This document shows, piece by piece, positions 12,915 to 14,403 of a stretch of 14,403 bases of DNA. The translations under genes were made by a program, and so were the position numbers. Origin of the DNA: DATGJX01 sp035279385 (lineage in GTDB: Bacteria; Vulcanimicrobiota; Vulcanimicrobiia; Vulcanimicrobiales; Vulcanimicrobiaceae); assembly GCA_035279385.1 (NCBI GenBank), contig DATEHZ010000050.1:1-14403 (forward strand). The letters run 5' to 3'. The notes under the pieces are model-generated. The model was not told the origin of the DNA. It saw nothing but the letters and a program-made list of their open reading frames with translations, and ran no database searches. Position 1 is the first letter of the stretch. Every line of letters begins with the position of its first letter.

Positions 12915-14403
12915 CACGATACATCTGCTCGATCCGCAGACCATCGGACAAATTGCCGCGGGTGAAATCATCGAGCGGCCGCTTTCGGTCGTGAAAGAAC
13001 TCGTGGAAAACGCCGTTGACGCGGGCGCGACGCGCGTCGCGGTCACGCTCGTCGAGGGCGGCACCTCGCTGATCGAGGTTCTGGACGACGGTATCGGCAT
13101 CGCGCCCGAGGAGTTGCCGCTCGCGGTTCGGCGCCATGCGACGAGCAAACTCTCCATCGCCAGCGACCTCGAGTCCATCGATTCACTCGGTTTTCGCGGC
13201 GAAGGACTCGCCAGTATTGCGGCGGTCGCACAGCTCGAGATTCTCTCGCGGCAGGCGCACGCGCACGTCGGTGCGCGGATTACGGCGCATGCGGAAACGG
13301 CGGGTCCGGTTGAGCCGGCGCCCTCACCCATCGGCACGAGCGTGCGCGCCCGCAGCTTGTTTGCGAACGTTCCGGTGCGGCGCGAGTATTTGCGATCCGC
13401 CGCCGCGGAGTTCAACCGTATCTCCGGCTGGCTCTCGACGTTCGCGCTCGCGTATCCCGGCATCACGTTCTCGCTGCATCACGACGGCAAAGACGTGTGG
13501 ACGATGCCGGCGACGGCCGACATTCGCGCGCGCTTGGCGGCCGTGTTCGGAAAGATCGCCGCGGAACCGCTGATGCCGCTGAGCGCACAGGCGGCGCGCG
13601 GTCTGCAAGGAACGCTGAGCGGATTCATCAGCACGCCGGGCAACGATCGCGCGGACCGCCGCATGCAACTGCTGTTCGTGAACGGGCGCTTGCTGCGAAG
13701 TTCGCTGCTCGCGGGCGCTTGGACCGCCGGCTACTCGACGTTTGCGATGATCGGACGCCAGCCCTACGGCGTGCTGTTCCTCACGCTTCCGCCCGAGCAC
13801 GTCGATCCGAACGTGCATCCGACGAAAAGCGACGTGCGCCTGCGCTACGGCCATCAAGTCTTCGACGCGGTGAAACGCGCGATCGCGACGACGCTGCGCG
13901 AGCATGCGACCTCGCGGTTTCGCGACGCGGTGACGGTATCGCCCGCGCCGCAGGCGATGGACGCCGCTCTGCCGCAATTGCAGTCGCTCTTCGAACATCC
14001 CGGAGAGACCGGCGAACCCCATGCCGGCGGCAGCGGCGGGTTGCGCGTGCTCGCGCAACTCGACAACACCTTCATTCTCGCAACGGACGGCCGCGCGCTC
14101 GTGCTCGTCGATCAACACGCCGCGCACGAACGCATCGCGTACGAAAAGATCGTCGCAACCGCACAGCAGCACGTTCCCGGCGAAGCGCTGCTGGTTCCGC
14201 TGAGCTTCGAACTTGGGCCGTCCGAGAGCGCCGCGCTCGATCGCATGCTGGATATTTTGCGCGAAGGCGGTCTGGAGATCGAGAGCTTCGGCGAACGGAC
14301 GTACCGCATCGTCGCCACGCCCGCGGGATATCGCTCGCGTCCGTTCGACGTCGCCGGATTCCTCGAAGATTTGACCGAAGAGCCCAAACAGCGTGACGTC
14401 CGC
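12907..14403 (+). CDS. mutL: DNA mismatch repair protein MutL (3' end outside window)
   Basis: The first 499 residues of MutL; the frame is open to the right edge. MutL couples mismatch recognition to strand incision. The TTG at 12907 overlaps the previous stop and places the protein start just before IHLLDPQTIGQIAAGEIIERP; no ATG or GTG lies nearby. GHKL ATPase motifs are KELVENAVDAGA (30-41), DDGIGI (60-65, Asp for the usual Asn after the first Asp), RHATSKL (76-82) and GFRGEGLASI (95-104, Gly for the usual Ala). FVNGR and VDPNVHPTKSDVRL close the N-terminal half. After a Pro/Gly linker, the dimerisation domain holds DQHAAHERIAYE (402-413), the DQHA(x)2E(x)4E metal site of endonuclease-type MutL used where MutH is absent. 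The remaining C-terminal motifs lie beyond the window. Confidence 0.97.
   Translation, partial: MTSTIHLLDPQTIGQIAAGEIIERPLSVVKELVENAVDAGATRVAVTLVEGGTSLIEVLDDGIGIAPEELPLAVRRHATSKLSIASDLESIDSLGFRGEGLASIAAVAQLEILSRQAHAHVGARITAHAETAGPVEPAPSPIGTSVRARSLFANVPVRREYLRSAAAEFNRISGWLSTFALAYPGITFSLHHDGKDVWTMPATADIRARLAAVFGKIAAEPLMPLSAQAARGLQGTLSGFISTPGNDRADRRMQLLFVNGRLLRSSLLAGAWTAGYSTFAMIGRQPYGVLFLTLPPEHVDPNVHPTKSDVRLRYGHQVFDAVKRAIATTLREHATSRFRDAVTVSPAPQAMDAALPQLQSLFEHPGETGEPHAGGSGGLRVLAQLDNTFILATDGRALVLVDQHAAHERIAYEKIVATAQQHVPGEALLVPLSFELGPSESAALDRMLDILREGGLEIESFGERTYRIVATPAGYRSRPFDVAGFLEDLTEEPKQRDVR

Noticed and set aside
12363..13466. 367-residue minus-strand frame over the unknown gene and mutL
   Set aside because: It is antisense to conserved MutL ATPase motifs, with no recognisable domain.
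13497..14396. 299-residue plus-strand frame within mutL
   Set aside because: It is another phase of mutL, very Arg-rich; the mutL frame carries the motifs.

Overview
The window is a densely packed, GC-rich bacterial chromosome segment with strong G/C preference at third codon positions. It holds 14 protein genes, and no stretch above 100 bases lacks a gene. I see no rRNA, tRNA, CRISPR array, insertion sequence or phage gene. The gene set (hopanoid genes hpnA and hpnG beside a core-gene block, PEGA-domain secreted protein, weak Shine-Dalgarno sites, GTG/TTG starts) suggests an uncultivated lineage such as Candidatus Eremiobacterota (WPS-2). That placement is an inference from gene content and protein flavour and has not been tested.

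Region 1 (1-1194, plus strand) is the end of a hopanoid operon: the C-terminal part of the sugar epimerase HpnA, then the phosphorylase/nucleosidase HpnG, joined by a 4-base GTGA overlap. It converges stop-on-stop with a minus-strand small cysteine-rich ORF.

Region 2 (6729 down to 1191, minus strand) reads der - plsY - efp - TauE/SafE-type permease - GAF-GGDEF-EAL protein - 62-residue Cys-rich protein. It combines ribosome assembly (Der), the first acyl transfer of phospholipid synthesis (PlsY), polyproline translation (EF-P), an anion permease and c-di-GMP turnover. Spacing suggests one or two transcripts; the 82-base plsY-efp gap holds two GC hairpins and is the likeliest place for a break or internal control.

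Region 3 (6809 to the right edge, plus strand) diverges from der across 79 bases and reads PEGA/stalk-domain exported protein - miaB - unknown 302-residue protein - mutS - unknown 175-residue protein - mutL (cut by the window edge). All gaps are 42 bases or less, and the mutS/unknown/mutL starts overlap the preceding stops. A tRNA-modification gene next to mutS and mutL is also seen in Firmicutes. MutL carries the endonuclease motif of MutH-independent mismatch repair, and MutS ends in a sliding-clamp-binding motif.

The items most worth a second look are the unknown acidic protein coupled between mutS and mutL; a REP-like palindrome that supplies both the miaB stop codon and the next gene's start codon; a perfect DnaA box 26 bases before the mutS start; the TauE/SafE gene with no ordinary start codon covering its first helix; and the tiny Cys-rich protein after the c-di-GMP gene. 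I found no clearly new multi-gene system. The mutS-X-mutL arrangement is the best candidate for undescribed biology.
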